Part shown: in pieces, positions 12,167 to 24,329 of the stretch
How positions within the stretch are numbered: position 1 is the first letter of the stretch
Layout: each line of letters opens with the position of its first letter
From: Hyperoodon ampullatus
Lineage: Eukaryota > Chordata > Mammalia > Artiodactyla > Ziphiidae
Direction of reading: 5' to 3'
NCBI GenBank assembly: GCA_949752795.1
Contig: CATKHW010000065.1
Location: 148,501-212,500, forward strand
DNA: 64,000 nt
The notes under the pieces: model-generated
Told to the model about the DNA's origin: nothing
What the model saw: the letters and a program-made list of their open reading frames with translations, nothing else
Database searches by the model: none
Translations under genes and position numbers: made by a program

Positions 12167-13901
12167 CACGTCCAAGTGCCTAACAGCTACTCTCTCATTG
12201 GTTCTCCCTCTTCCCTTTCATCCTCTGCCAAATTGGCAACCTGTGCGAACCAGGAGGTTAAAGGGGCTGTCTCTCCAAGTTGGGAGGTTGATAGTAAAGA
12301 AGATGGAAAGTCAAACCGGAGCACCAGGAGAGGGACTATTCGTTGAGTTTTAGAAACCTTTCGTATTCACATTGTGTCCGTTCTCTAGGTTTCCCGTACA
12401 TGTTATAGCTGTAGTAATATTCCCTTCAATCTGGAGAGTTGGGACCCATGGAATGGGTTCCAGGTATCTGTGCTTTAAAGGGTCTGCATTTGCTCACCCA
12501 ATCTCACCAATCGTCTCAGTCCCAAGTGTCCCTCCTTATGCCACATCCAGCTGTCATTGTAGATAGGGTCATTCCAGGTTTCATCAGAGACCCTGAAGGA
12601 ATTGTAAAGAATTTCCCAGTTTTTTTGTTATGTTTTAAATTCCTTTTTATAGTGGGTTTGAGCTGATTCTCACTGCCAAGTTTATGCCAGTCTAGACACA
12701 CTTGATTCCCTTAGAGAGACATATCAATACATAGGTTTTAAGATTCTTAATCGTCAGATATATTCCTCTGCGGGAAATATGGGGTTTTGAGTCCCTTTCA
12801 CTGAGGAAGGTGTAGGTCTTGTTTATTCCATAGTTGGTTTTTGGAAAGGTACCTGTGCTTATATCAAACTCTGGTTTTATGTATCATCCCACCTCTCCTT
12901 CCCCCTTAAGCAGGCATAAGAGTGTTTTCTAAATGTGTGGCACTGTTCTCTTTCCTAACTCAGTTCAAGTGTAGCCATGTTTACAGGATCTTCATAAGTG
13001 ATATCTTATGATAAGTTTCTTTTTCTGTGTGACTTATTTCACTTAGAATCATCGTACCTGAATCCACCCATTTTGCTGCTACTGGTCTTATGACATTGAT
13101 TTCATGGCTGAGGGATATTCCATCGTACGTAAGTATCACAATTTTTTGAACCATTTTTATATTTCCTGGGATATTTAAGGTGTACCCAAGTTGAGGTCCT
13201 TGTAAGCATTGCAGCCCTAAATTTTGGGGTGGCTCTGTCTTATTGATTTTCAGTTTTCCCAAGGTATATTCCCTAGACAGGAAGTGCCCTTGGCTCTGTA
13301 GCTCTGTTGTTTACTTGTTTTAGGGAACACAATGCACTCCTTCAGGGTGGCAGGTGGCAATTTACATCCCGCCCATCAGCATAACAAGGCTCCCTGTTCT
13401 CCAGGGCCTGTCTTGCCTTTCTGGCTTTTACACATTTTGTGGATGTCCCTTTTGACCGGTGGGAAGTGATACTTCTTTGTAGTGCAGATTTGCATTGCCC
13501 GCTTGCTTGCTTGGCCAAAAAAGGGCGTATGCGTTTTCTCCTGAATATATTCAGGAGAAAACGCATACGCCCTTTTTGGCCAAGTGCATCATTGTCGAAG
13601 TTGTGCCCCTCTTCCTGTGCTTTAAAGGCGATTCCAACGTACCTCTTGAAATCTGTTTCCTGCTATTCTGCCTCGCTTTCAAGTCCGCCTCGTTGCCTTC
13701 CCTCAACAGATTTTTGGACGATAGTTGTCCTTTATTACTCAGCCAGTTTGTGAATTGCTGTGCCCCTGAGCTCCATTTTTCAACTCGTTTTTGGTGAGCT
13801 GACCGCAAGTCCAAAATTTTGGTTCAGGACCTATGCTGGTTCCCGGTGGGGGGCTGAGACTTTGGATAATTCTTCCTGCCGGGAATTTACAGTGATATGT
13901 G
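12167..13901. repeat. Satellite monomer 8 (type B)
   Basis: 1735 bp. Same deletions and variants as monomer 2, with a few private changes ('ggtatctgtg', 'cttaatcgtc', 'gggaatttac'). Confidence 0.9.
13510..13584. repeat. Palindrome, monomer 8
   Basis: 75 bp. Same extra A in the left arm as in monomer 2, otherwise complementary. Confidence 0.95.
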
Positions 13902-15640
13902 CCCGTCCAAGTGCCTAACAGCTACTCTCTCATTGGTTCTCCCTCTTCCCTTTCATCCTCTGCCAAATTGGCAACCTGTGGGAACCAGGAGGTTAAAGGG
14001 GCTGTCTCTCCAAGTTGGGAGGTTGATAGTAAAGCAGATGGAAAGTCAAACCGGAGCACCAGGAGAGGGACTATTCGTTGAGTTTTAGAAACCTTTCGTA
14101 TTCACAGTGTGTCCGTTCTCTAGGTTTCCCGTACATGTTATAGATGTAGTAATATTCCCTTCAACCTGGAGAGTTGGGACCCATGGAATGGGTGCCAGGC
14201 ATTTGTGCTTTAAAGTGTCTGCATTTGCTCACCCAATCTCACCAATCCTCTCAGTCCCAAGTGTCCCTCCTTATGCCACATCCAGCTGTCATTGTAGATA
14301 GGGTCATTCCAGGTTTCATCAGAGACCCTGAAGGAATTGTAAAGAATTTCCCAGTTTTTTTGTTTTGTTTTTGAAATTCCTTTTTATAGTGGGTTTGAGC
14401 TGATTCTCGCTGCCATGTTTAAGCCAGTCTAGACACACTTGATTCCCTCACGGAGACATATCAATACATAGGTTTTAAGATTCTTACTAGCCAGATATAT
14501 TCCTCTGCGGGAAATATGGGGTTTTGAGTCCCTTTCACTGAGGAAGGTGTAGGTCTTGTCTATTCCATAGTTGGTTTTTGGAACGGTACCTGTGCTTATA
14601 GCAAACTCTGGTTTTATGCATCACCCCACCTCTCCTTCCCCCTTAAGCAGGCATAAGAGTGTTTTCTAAATGAGAGACACTGTTCTCTTTCCTAACTCAG
14701 TTCAAGTGTAGCCATGTTTACAGGAACTTCATAAGTGATATCTTATGATAAGTTTCTTTTTCTGTGTGACTTATTTCACTTAGAATCACCGTACCTGAAT
14801 CCACCCATTTTGCTGCTACTGGTCTTATGACATTGATTTCATGGCTGAGGGATATTCCATCGTACGTAAGTACCACAATTTTTTGAACCATTTTTATATT
14901 TCCTGGGATATTTAAGGTGTACCCAAGTTGAGGTCCTTGTAAGCAGTGCAGCCCTAAATTTTGGGGTGGCTCTGTCTTATTGATTTTCAGTTTTCCCAAG
15001 GTATATTCCCTAGACTGGAAGTGCCCTTGGCTCTGTAGCTCTGTTCTTTACTTGTTTTAGGGAACACAATGCACTCCTTCAGGGAGGCAGGTGGCAATTT
15101 ACATCCCGCCCATCAGCATAACAAGGCTCCCTGTTCTCCAGGACCTGTCTTGCCTTTCTGGCTTTTACACATTTTGTGGATGTCTCTTTTGACCGGTGGG
15201 AAGTGATACTTCTTTGTAGTGCAGATTTGCATTGCCCGCTTGCTTGCTTGGCCAAAAAGGGCGTATGCGTTTTCTCCTGAATATATTCAGGAGAAAACGC
15301 ATACGCCCTTTTTGGCCAAGTGCATCATTGTCAAAGTTGTGCCCCTCTTCCTGTGCTTTAAAGGCGATTCCAACGTACCTCTTGAAATCTGTTTCCTGCT
15401 ATTCTGCCTCGCTTTCAAGTCCGCCTCGTTGCCTTCCCTCAACAGATTTTTGGACGATAGTTGTCCTTTATTACTCGGCCAGTTTGTGAATTGCTGTGCC
15501 CCTGAGCTCCATTTTTCAACTCGTTTTTGGTGAGCTGACCGCAAGTCCAAAATTTTGGTTCAGGACCTATGCTGGTTCCCGGTGGGGGGCTGAGACTTTG
15601 GATAATTCTTCTTCCTGCCGGGAAATTACAGTGATATGTG
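13902..15640. repeat. Satellite monomer 9 (type C)
   Basis: 1739 bp. Near-identical to monomer 3. Private changes include 'ccaggacctgtc' and 'attgtcaaagttg'. Confidence 0.9.
15247..15320. repeat. Perfect palindrome, monomer 9
   Basis: 74 bp, arms fully complementary, no spacer. Confidence 0.97.
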
Positions 15641-17379
15641 CCCGTCCAAATGCCTAACAGCTACTCTCTCATTGGTTCTCCCTCTTCCCTTTCATCCTCT
15701 GGCAATTTGGAAAACTGTGCGAACCAGGAGGTTAAAGGGGCTGTCTCTCCAAGTTGGGAGGTTGATAGTAAAACAGATGGAAAGTCAAACTGGAGCACTA
15801 GGAGAGGGACTATTCGTTGAGTTTTAGAAACCTTTCGTATTCACAGTGTGTCCGTTCTCTAGGATTCCCGTACATGTTAGAGCTGTAGTAATATTCCCTT
15901 CAACCTGGAGAGTTGGGACCCATGGAATGGGTGCCAGGCATTTTTGCTTTAAAGTGTCTGCATTTGCTCACCCAATCTCACCAATCGTCTCAGTCCCAAG
16001 TGTCCAGCCTTATGCCATATCCAGCTGTCGTTGTAGATAGGGTCATTCCAAGTTTCATCACAGACCCTGAAGTAATTGTAAAGAATTTCCCAGTTTTTTT
16101 TGTTTTGTTTTTAAATTCCTTTTCATAGTGGGTTTGAGCTGATTCTCGGTGCCATGTTTATGCCAGTCTAGAAACACTTGATTCCCTCACGGAGACATAT
16201 CAATGCATAGGTTTTAAGATTCTTACTAGTCAGATATATTCCTCTGCGGGAAATATGGGGTTTTGAGTCCCTTTCACTGAGGAAGGTGTAGGTCTTGTCT
16301 ATTCCATAGTTGGTTTTTGGAACGGTACCTGTGCTTATATCAAACTGTGGTTTTATGCATCACCCCACCTCTCATTCCCCCTTAAGCAGTCATAAGAGTG
16401 TTTTCTAAATGTGAGACACTGTTCTCTTTCCTAACTCAGTTCAAATGTAGCCATGTTTACAGGATCTTCATAAGTGATATCTTATGATAAGTTTCTTTTT
16501 CTGTGTGACTTATTTCACTTAGAATCATCGTACCTGAATCCACCCATTTTGCTGCTACTGGTCTTATGACATTGATTTCATGGCTGAGGGATATTCCATC
16601 GTACGTAAGTACCACAATTTTTTGAACCATTTTTATATTTCCTGGGATATTTAAGGTGTACCCAAGTTGAGGTCCTTGTAAGCAGTGCAGCCCTAAATTT
16701 TGGGGTGGCTCTGTCTTATTGATTTTCAGTTTTCCCAAGGTATATTCCCTAGACTGGAAGTGCCCTTGGCTCTGTAGCTCTGTTCTTTACTTGTTTTAGG
16801 GAACCCAATACACTCCTCCAGAGAGGCAGTTGGCAATTTACATCCCGCCCATCAGCATAACAAGGCTCCCTGTTCTCCAGGGCCTGTCTTGCCTTTCTGG
16901 TTTTTACACATTTTGTGGATGTCCCTTTTGACCGGTGGGAAGTGATACTTCTTTGTAGTGTGGATTTGTATTGCCCGCTTGCTTGCTTGGCCAACAATGG
17001 CGTATGCGTTTTCTCCTGAATATATTCAGGAGAAAACGCATACGCCCTTTATGGCCGAGTGCATCATTGTCGAAGTTGTGCCCCTCTTCCTGTGCTTTAA
17101 AGGCGATTCCCACGTACCTCTTGAAATCTGTTTCCTGCTATTCTGCCTCGCTTTCAAGTCCGCCTCGTTGCCTTCCCTCAACAGATTTTTGGACGATAGT
17201 TGTCCTTTATTACTCGGCCAGTTTGTGAATTGCTGTGCCCCTGAGCTCCATTTTTCAATTCGTTTTTGGTGAGCTGACCGAAAGTCCAACATTTTGATTC
17301 AGAACCTATGCTGGTTCCAGGTGGGGCGCTGAGACTTTGGTTAATTCTTCTTCCTGCCAGGGAATTACAGTGATATGTG
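15641..17379. repeat. Satellite monomer 10 (type D)
   Basis: 1739 bp. Near-identical to monomer 4. Private changes include 'ggcaatttggaaaac', 'gttagagctgtag' and a cluster near the right end ('gattcagaacc', 'ccaggtggggcg'). Confidence 0.9.
16986..17059. repeat. Palindrome with decayed outer arms, monomer 10
   Basis: Same outer-arm changes as the copy at 6558; the inner part pairs fully. Confidence 0.9.
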
Positions 17380-19114
17380 CCCTTCCAAATGCCTAACAGC
17401 TACTCTCTCATTGGTTCTCCCTCTTCCCTTTCATCCTCTGCCAAATTGGCAACCTTTGCGAACCAGGAGGTTAAAGGGGCTGTCTCTCCAAGTTGGGAGG
17501 TTGATAGTAAAGCAGATGGAAAGTCAAACCGGAGCACCAGGAGAGGGACTATTCGTTGAGTTTTAGAAACCTTTCGTATTCACAGTGTGTCCGTTCTCTA
17601 GGTTTCCCGTACATGTTATAGCTGTAGTAATATTCCCTTCAACCTGGAGAGTTTGGACCCATGGAATGGGTGCCAGGTATTTGTGCTTTAAAGTGTCTGC
17701 ATTTGCTCACCCAATCTCACCAATCGTCTCAGTCCCAAGTGTCCCTCCTTATGCCACATCCAGCTGTCATTGTAGATAGCGTCATTCCAGGTTTCATCAG
17801 AGACCCTGAAGGAATTGTAAAGAATTTCCCAGTTTTTTTGTTTTGTTTTTGAAATTCCTTTTTATAGTGGGTTTGAGCTGATTCTCGCTGCCATATTTAT
17901 GCCAGTCTAGACACACTTGATTCCCTCACGGAGACATATCAATACATAGGTTTTAAGATTCTTACTAGCCAGATATATTCCTCTGCGGGAAGTATGGGGT
18001 TTTGAGTCCCTTTCACTGAGGAAGGTGTAGGTCTTGTCTATTCCATAGTTGGTTTTTGGAACGGTACCTGTGCTTATAGCAAACTCTGGTTTTATGCATC
18101 ACCCCACCTCTCCTTCCCCCTTAAGCAGGCATAAGAGTGTTTTCTAAATGTGAGGCACTGTTCTCTTTCCTAACTCAGTTCAAGTGTAGCAATGTTTACA
18201 GGATCTTCATAAGTGATATCTTATGATGTTTCTTTTTTTGTGTGACATATTTCACTTAGAATCATCATACCTGAATCCAACCATTTTGCTGCTACTGGTC
18301 TTATGACATTGATTTCATGGCTGAGGGATATTCCATCGTACGTAAGTACCACAATTTTTTGAACCATTTTTATATTTCCTGGGATATTTAAGGTGTACCC
18401 AAGTTGAGGTCCTTGTAAGCAGTGCAGCCCTAAATTTTGGGGTGGCTCTGTCTTATTGATTTTCAGTTTTCCCAAGGTATATTCCCTAGACTGGAAGTGC
18501 CCTTGGCTCTGTAGCTCTGTTCTGTACTTGTTTTAGGGAACACAATGTACTCCTCCAGAGAGGCAGTTGGCAATTTACATCCCGCCCATCAGCATAACAA
18601 TGCTCCCTGTTCTCCAGGGCCTGTCTTGCCTTTTTGGTTTTTACACATTGTGTGGATGTCCCTTTTGACCTTTGGGATGTGATACTTCTTTGTAGTGCAG
18701 ATTTGCATTGCCCGCTTGCTTGCTTTGCCAAAAAGGGCGTATGCGTTTTCTCCTGAATATATTTAGGAGAAAACGCATATGCCCTTTTTTGCCAATTGCA
18801 TCATTGTCGACGTTGTGCCCCTCTTCCTGTGCTTTAAAGGCGATTCCAACGTACCTCTTGAAATCTGTTTCCTGCTATTCTGCCTCGCTTTCAAGTCCGC
18901 CTCGTTGCCTTCCCTCAACAGATTTTTGGACGATAGTTGTCCTTTATTACTCGGCCAGTTGTGAATTGCTGTGCCCCTGAGCTCCATTTTTCAACTCGTT
19001 TTTGGTGAGCTGACCGCAAGTCCAACATTTTGGTTCAGGACCTCTGCTGGTTCCCGGTGGGGGTTGAGACTTTGGTTAATTCTTCTTCCTGCCGGGAAAT
19101 TACAGTGATATGTG
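17380..19114. repeat. Satellite monomer 11 (E-like)
   Basis: 1735 bp. The left half resembles type E. From about 18,190 it carries private changes and small deletions ('cttatgatgtttc' lacks bases of 'cttatgataagtttc'; 'tttttttgtgtgacat'; 'gacctttgggatg' for 'gaccggtgggaag'; 'ggccagttgtg'). Confidence 0.85.
18723..18796. repeat. Palindrome, monomer 11
   Basis: 74 bp with several arm mismatches ('ctttgcc' at the left, 'atttagg' at the centre, 'cgcatatgcc' and 'ccaatt' at the right). Confidence 0.9.
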
Positions 19115-20853
19115 CCCGTCCAAATGCCTAACAGCTACTCTCTCATTGGTTCTCCCTCTTCCCTTTCATCCTCTGCCAAATTGGAAACCTGTGCCAACCA
19201 GGAGGTTAAAGGGGCAGTCTCTCCAAGTTGGGAGGTTGATAGTAAAGAAGATGGAAAGTCAAACCGGAGCACCAGGAGAGGGACTATTCGTTGAGTTTTA
19301 GAAACCTTTCGTATTCACAGTGTGTCCGTTCTCTAGGTTTCCCATACATGTTATAGCTGTAGTAATATTCCCTTCAACCTGGAGAGTTGGGACCCATGGA
19401 ATGGGTGCCAGGCATTTGTGCTTTAATGGGTCTGCATTTGCTCACCCAATCTCACCAATCGTCTCAGTCCCAAGTGTCCCTCCTTATGCCACATCCAGCT
19501 GTCATTGTAGATAGGGTCATTCCAGGATTCATCAGAGACCCTGAAGGAATTGTAAAGAATTTCCCAGTTTTTTTGTTTGGTTTTTGAAATTCCTTTTTAT
19601 AGTGGGTTTGAGCTGATTCTCGCTGCCATGTTTATGCCAGTCTAGACACACTTGATTCCCTTACGAAGACATATCAATACATAGGTTTTAAGATCCTTAC
19701 TAGTCAGATATATTCCTCTGCGGGAAATATGGTATTTTGAGTCCCTTTCACTGAGGAAGGTGTAGGTCTTGTCTATTCCATAGTTGGTTTTTGGAACGGT
19801 ACCTGTGCTTATAGCAAACTCTGGTTTTATGCATCACCCCACCTCTCCTTCCCCCTTAAGCAGGCATAAGAGTGTTTTCTAAATGTGAGACACTGTTCTC
19901 TTTCCTAACTCAGTTCAAATGTAGCCATGTTTACAGGATCTTCATAAGTGATATATTATGATAAGTTTCTTTTTCTGTGTCACTTATTTCACTTAGAATC
20001 ATCGTACCTGAATCCACCTCTTTTGCTGCTAGTGGTCTTATGACATTGCTTTCATGGCTGAGGGATATTCCATCGTACGTAAGTACCACAATTTTTTGAA
20101 CCATTTTTATATTTCCTGGGATATTTAAGGTGGACCCAAGTTGAGGTCCTTTTAAGCAGTGCAGCCCTAAATTTTGGGGTGGCACTGTCTTATTGATTTT
20201 CAATTTTCCCAAGGTATATTCCCTAGACTGGAAGTGCCCTTGGCTCTGTAGCTCTGTTCTTTACTTGTTTTAGTGAACACAATGTACTCCTCCAGAGCGG
20301 CAGTAGGCAATTTACATCCCACCCATCAGCATAACAAGGCTCCCTGTTCTCCAGGGCCTGTCTTGCCTTTCTGGTTTTTACACATTTTGTGGATGTCCCT
20401 TTTGACCGGTGGGAAGTGACACTTCTTTGTAGTGCGGATTTGCATTGCCCGCTTGCTTGCTTGGCCAAAAAGGGCGTATGCGTTTTCTCCTGAATATATT
20501 CAGGAGAAAAGGCATACGCCCTTTTTGGCCAAGTGCATCATTGTTGAAGTTGTGCCCCTCTTCCTGTGCTTTAAAGGCGATTCCAACGTACCTCTTGAAA
20601 TCAGTTTCCTGCTCTTCTGCCTCGGTTTCAAGTCCACCTCGTTGCCATCCCTCAACAGATTTTTGGACGATAGTTGTCCTTTATTACTCGGCCAGCCTGT
20701 GAATTGCTGTGCCCCTGAGCTCCATTTTTCAACTCGTTTTTGGTGAGCTGACCGCAAGTCCAAAATTTTGGTTCAGGACCTATGCTGGTTCCCGGTGGGT
20801 GGCTGAGACTTTGGTTAATTCTTCTTCCTGCCGGGAAGTTAGAGTGATATGTG
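19115..20853. repeat. Satellite monomer 12 (extra monomer)
   Basis: 1739 bp. No close partner in HOR copy 1. Many private changes: 'ggggcagtctctcc', 'ctttaatgggtctg', 'gatatattatg', 'ctgctagtggtc', 'aaggtggacccaag', 'ccttttaagcag' and 'gtttcaagtccacc'. Its end ('gtgggtggctgag', 'gaagttagag') matches the end of monomer 5. Confidence 0.85.
20460..20533. repeat. Palindrome, monomer 12
   Basis: 74 bp with one arm mismatch ('gaaaaggcat' in the right arm). Confidence 0.95.
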
Positions 20854-22591
20854 CCCGTCCAAATGCCTAACAGCTACTCTCTCATTGGTTCTCCCTCTTC
20901 CCTTTCATCCTCTGCCAAATTGGCAACCTGTGAGAACCAGGAGGTTAAAGGGGCTGTCTCTCCAAGTTGGGAGATTGATAGTAAAGCAGATGGAAAGTCA
21001 AACCAGGGCACAAGGAGAGGGACAATTCGTTGAGTTTTAGAAACCTTTCGTATTCACAGTGTGTCCGTTCTCTAGGTTTCCCGTACATGTTATAGCTGTA
21101 GTAATATTCCCTTCAACCTGGAGAGTTGGGACCCATGGAATGGGTGTCAGGCATTTGTGCTTTTAGGGTCTGCATTTGCTCACCCAATCTCACCAATCGT
21201 CTCAGTCCCAAGTGTCCCTCCTTATGCCACATCCAGCTGTCATTGTAGATAGGGTCATTCCAGGTTTCATCAGAGACCCTGAAGGAATTGTAAAGAATTT
21301 CCCAGTTTTTTTGTTTTGTTTTTGAAATTCCTTTTTATAGTGGGTTTGAGCTGATTCTCGCTGCCATGTTTATGCCAGTCTAGACACACTTGATTCCCTG
21401 ATGGAGACATATCAATACATAGGTTTTAAGATTCTTACTAGCCAGATATATTCCTCTGCGGGAAATATGGGGTTTTGAGTCCCTTTCACTGAGGAAGGTG
21501 TAGGTCTTGTCTATTCCATAGTTGGTTTTTGGAACGGTACCTGTGCTTATAGCAAACTGTGGTTTTATGCATCACCCCACCTGTCCTTCCCCCTTAAGCT
21601 GGCATAAGAGTGTTTTCTAAATGTGAGACACTGTTCTCTTTCCTAACTCAGTTCAAGTGTAGCCATGTTTACAGGATCTTCATAAGTGATATCTTATGAT
21701 AAGTTTCTTTTTCTGTGTGACTTATTTCACTTAGAATCACCGTACCTGAATCCACCCATTTTGCTGCTACTGGTCTTATGACATTGATTTCATGGCTGAG
21801 GGATATTCCATCGTACGTAAGTACCACAATTTTTTGAACCATTTTTATATTTCCTGGGATATTTAAGGTGTACCCAAGTTGAGGTCCTTGTAAGCAGTGC
21901 AGCCCTAAATTTTGGGGTGGCTCTGTCTTATTGATTTTCAGTTTTCCCAAGGTATATTCCCTAGACTGGAAGTGCCCTTGGCTCTGTAGCTCTGTTCTTT
22001 ACTTGTTTTAGGGAACACAATACACTCCTCCAGAGAGGCAGTTGACAATTTACATCCCGCCCATCAGCATAACAAGGCTCCCTGTTCTCCAGGGCCTGTC
22101 TTGCCTTTCTGGTTTTTACACATTTTGTGGATGTCCCTTTTGACCGGTGGGAAGTGATACTTCTTTGTAGTGCAGATTTGCATTGCCCGCTTGCTTGCTT
22201 GGCCAAAAAGGGCGTATGCGTTTTCTCCTGAATATATTCAGGAGAAAACGCATACGCCCTTTTTGGCCAAGTGCATCATTGTCGAAGTTGTGCCCCTCTT
22301 CCTGTGCTTTAAAGGCGATTCCAACGTACCTCTTGAAATCTGTTTCCTGCTATTCTGCCTCGCTTTCAAGTCCGCCTCGTTGCCTTCCCTCAACAGATTT
22401 TTGGACGATAGTTGTCCTTTATTACTCAGCCAGTTTGTGAATTGCTGTGCCCCTGAGCTCCATTTTTCAACTCATGTTTCGTGAGCTGACCGCAAGTCCA
22501 AAATTTTGGTTCAGGACCTATGCTGGTTCCCGGTGGGTGGCTGAGACTTTGGTTAATTCTTCTTCCTGCCGGGAAGTTAGAGTGATATGTG
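20854..22591. repeat. Satellite monomer 13 (type F)
   Basis: 1738 bp. Partner of monomer 6 ('ttaagctggc', 'cacccaatc'). Private: 'cacaaggagagg', 'ctgatggagac', 'aactcatgtttcgtgag'. Confidence 0.88.
22198..22271. repeat. Perfect palindrome, monomer 13
   Basis: 74 bp, arms fully complementary, no spacer. Confidence 0.97.
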
Positions 22592-24329
22592 CCCGTCCAA
22601 ATGCCTAACAGCTACTCTCGCATTGGTTCTCCCTCTTCCCTTTCATCCTCTGCCAAATTGGCAACCTGTGAGTACCAGGAGGTTAAAGGGGCTGTCTCTC
22701 CAAGTTGGGAGATTGATAGTAAAGCAGATGGAAAGTCAAACCAGGGCACCAGGAGAGGGACAATTCGTTGAGTTTTAGAAACCTTTCGTATTCACAGTGT
22801 GTCCGTTCTCTAGGTTTCCCGTACATGTTATAGCTGTAGTAATATTCCCTTCAACCTGGAGAGTTGGGACCCATGGAATGAGTGTCAGGCATTTGTGCTT
22901 TTAGGGTCTGCATTTGCTCACCTAATCTCACCAATCGTCTCAGTCCCAAGTGTCCCTCCTTATGCCACATCCAGCTGTCATTGTAGATAGGGTCATTCCA
23001 GGTTTCATCAGAGACCCTGAAGGAATTGTAAAGAATTTCCCAGTTTTTTTGTTTTGTTTTTGAAATTCCTTTTTATAGTGGGTTTGAGCTGATTCTCGCT
23101 GCCAAGTTTATGCCAGTCTAGACACACTTGATTCCCTTAGAGAGACATATCAATACATAGGTTTTAAGATTCTTACTCGTCAGATATATTCCTCTGCGGG
23201 AAATATGGGGTTTTGAGTCCCTTTCACTGAGGAAGGTGTAGGTCTTGTTTATTCCATAGTTGGTTTTTGGAAAGGTACCTGTGCTTATATCAAACTCTGG
23301 TTTTATGTATCATCCCACCTCTCCTTCCCCCTTAAGCAGGCATAAGAGTGCTTTCTAAATGTGTGGCACTGTTCTCTTTCCTAACTCAGTTCAAGTGTAG
23401 CCATGTTTACAGGATCTTCATAAGTGATATCTTATGATAAGTTTCTTTTTCTGTGTGACTTATTTCACTTAGAATCATCGTACCTGAATCCACCCATTTT
23501 GCTGCTACTGGTCTTATGACATTGATTTCATGGCTGAGGGATATTCCATCGTACGTAAGTATCACAATTTTTTGAACCATTTTTATATTTCCTGGGATAT
23601 TTAAGGTGTACCCAAGTTGAGGTCCTTGTAAGCAGTGCAGCCCTAAATTTTGGGGTGGCTCTGTCTTATTGAGTTTCAGTTTTCCCAAGGTATATTCCCT
23701 AGACTGGAAGTGCCCTTGGCTGTGTAGCTCTGTTCTTTACTTGTTTTAGGGAACACAATGTACTCCTCCACAGCGGCAGTTGGCAATTTACATCGCGCCC
23801 TTCAGCATAACAAGGCTCCCTGTTCTCCAGGGCCTGTCTTGCCTTTCTGGTTTTTACACATTTTGTGGATGTCCCTTTTGACCGGTGGGAAGTGATACTT
23901 CTTTGTAGTGCAGATTTGCATTGCCCGCTTGCTTGCTTGGCCAAAAAGGGCGTATGCGTTTTCTCCTGAATATATTCAGGAGAAAACACATACGCCCTTT
24001 TTGGCCAAGTGCATCATTGTCGAAGTTGTGCCCCTCTTCCTGTGCTTTAAAGGCGATTCCAACGTACCTCTTGAAATCTGTTTCCTGCTATTCTGCCTCG
24101 CTTTCAAGTCCGCCTCGTTGCCTTCCCTCAACAGATTTTTGGACGATAGTTGTCCTTTATTACTCGGCCAGTTTGTGAATTGCTGTGCCCCTGAGCTCCA
24201 TTTTTCAACTCGTTTTTGGTGAGCTGACCGCAAGTCCAAAATTTTGGTTCAGGACCTATGCTGGTTCCCGGTGGGGGCCTGAGACTTTGGATAATTCTTC
24301 TTCTTGCCAGGAAATTACAGTGATATGTG
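22592..24329. repeat. Satellite monomer 14 (A/B/A chimera)
   Basis: 1738 bp. A/F-type markers to about 23,090 ('cagggcacc', 'cacctaatc'), type-B markers from about 23,100 to 23,590 ('gccaagtttatgcc', 'ttactcgtcag', 'gtatcatccc', 'aagtatcac'), then type-A markers again ('gcagtgcag', 'gagtttcag', 'ccacagcggcag', mismatch in the palindrome). This is a mosaic consistent with gene conversion or double exchange between monomer types. Confidence 0.85.
23936..24009. repeat. Palindrome, monomer 14
   Basis: 74 bp with the type-A arm mismatch, supporting a type-A right end in this chimeric monomer. Confidence 0.95.

Larger units (their letters stand above)
10429..22591. repeat. Higher-order repeat copy 2 (seven-monomer variant)
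   Basis: Monomers starting at 10429, 12167, 13902, 15641, 17380, 19115 and 20854 follow the order A, B, C, D, E-like, extra, F. The last resembles the monomer at 8691 by its 'ttaagctggc' and 'ggtgtcaggcatttgtgcttttaggg' variants. The F-to-F distance is 12,163 bp, seven monomers instead of six, so this copy gained one monomer. Confidence 0.8.
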
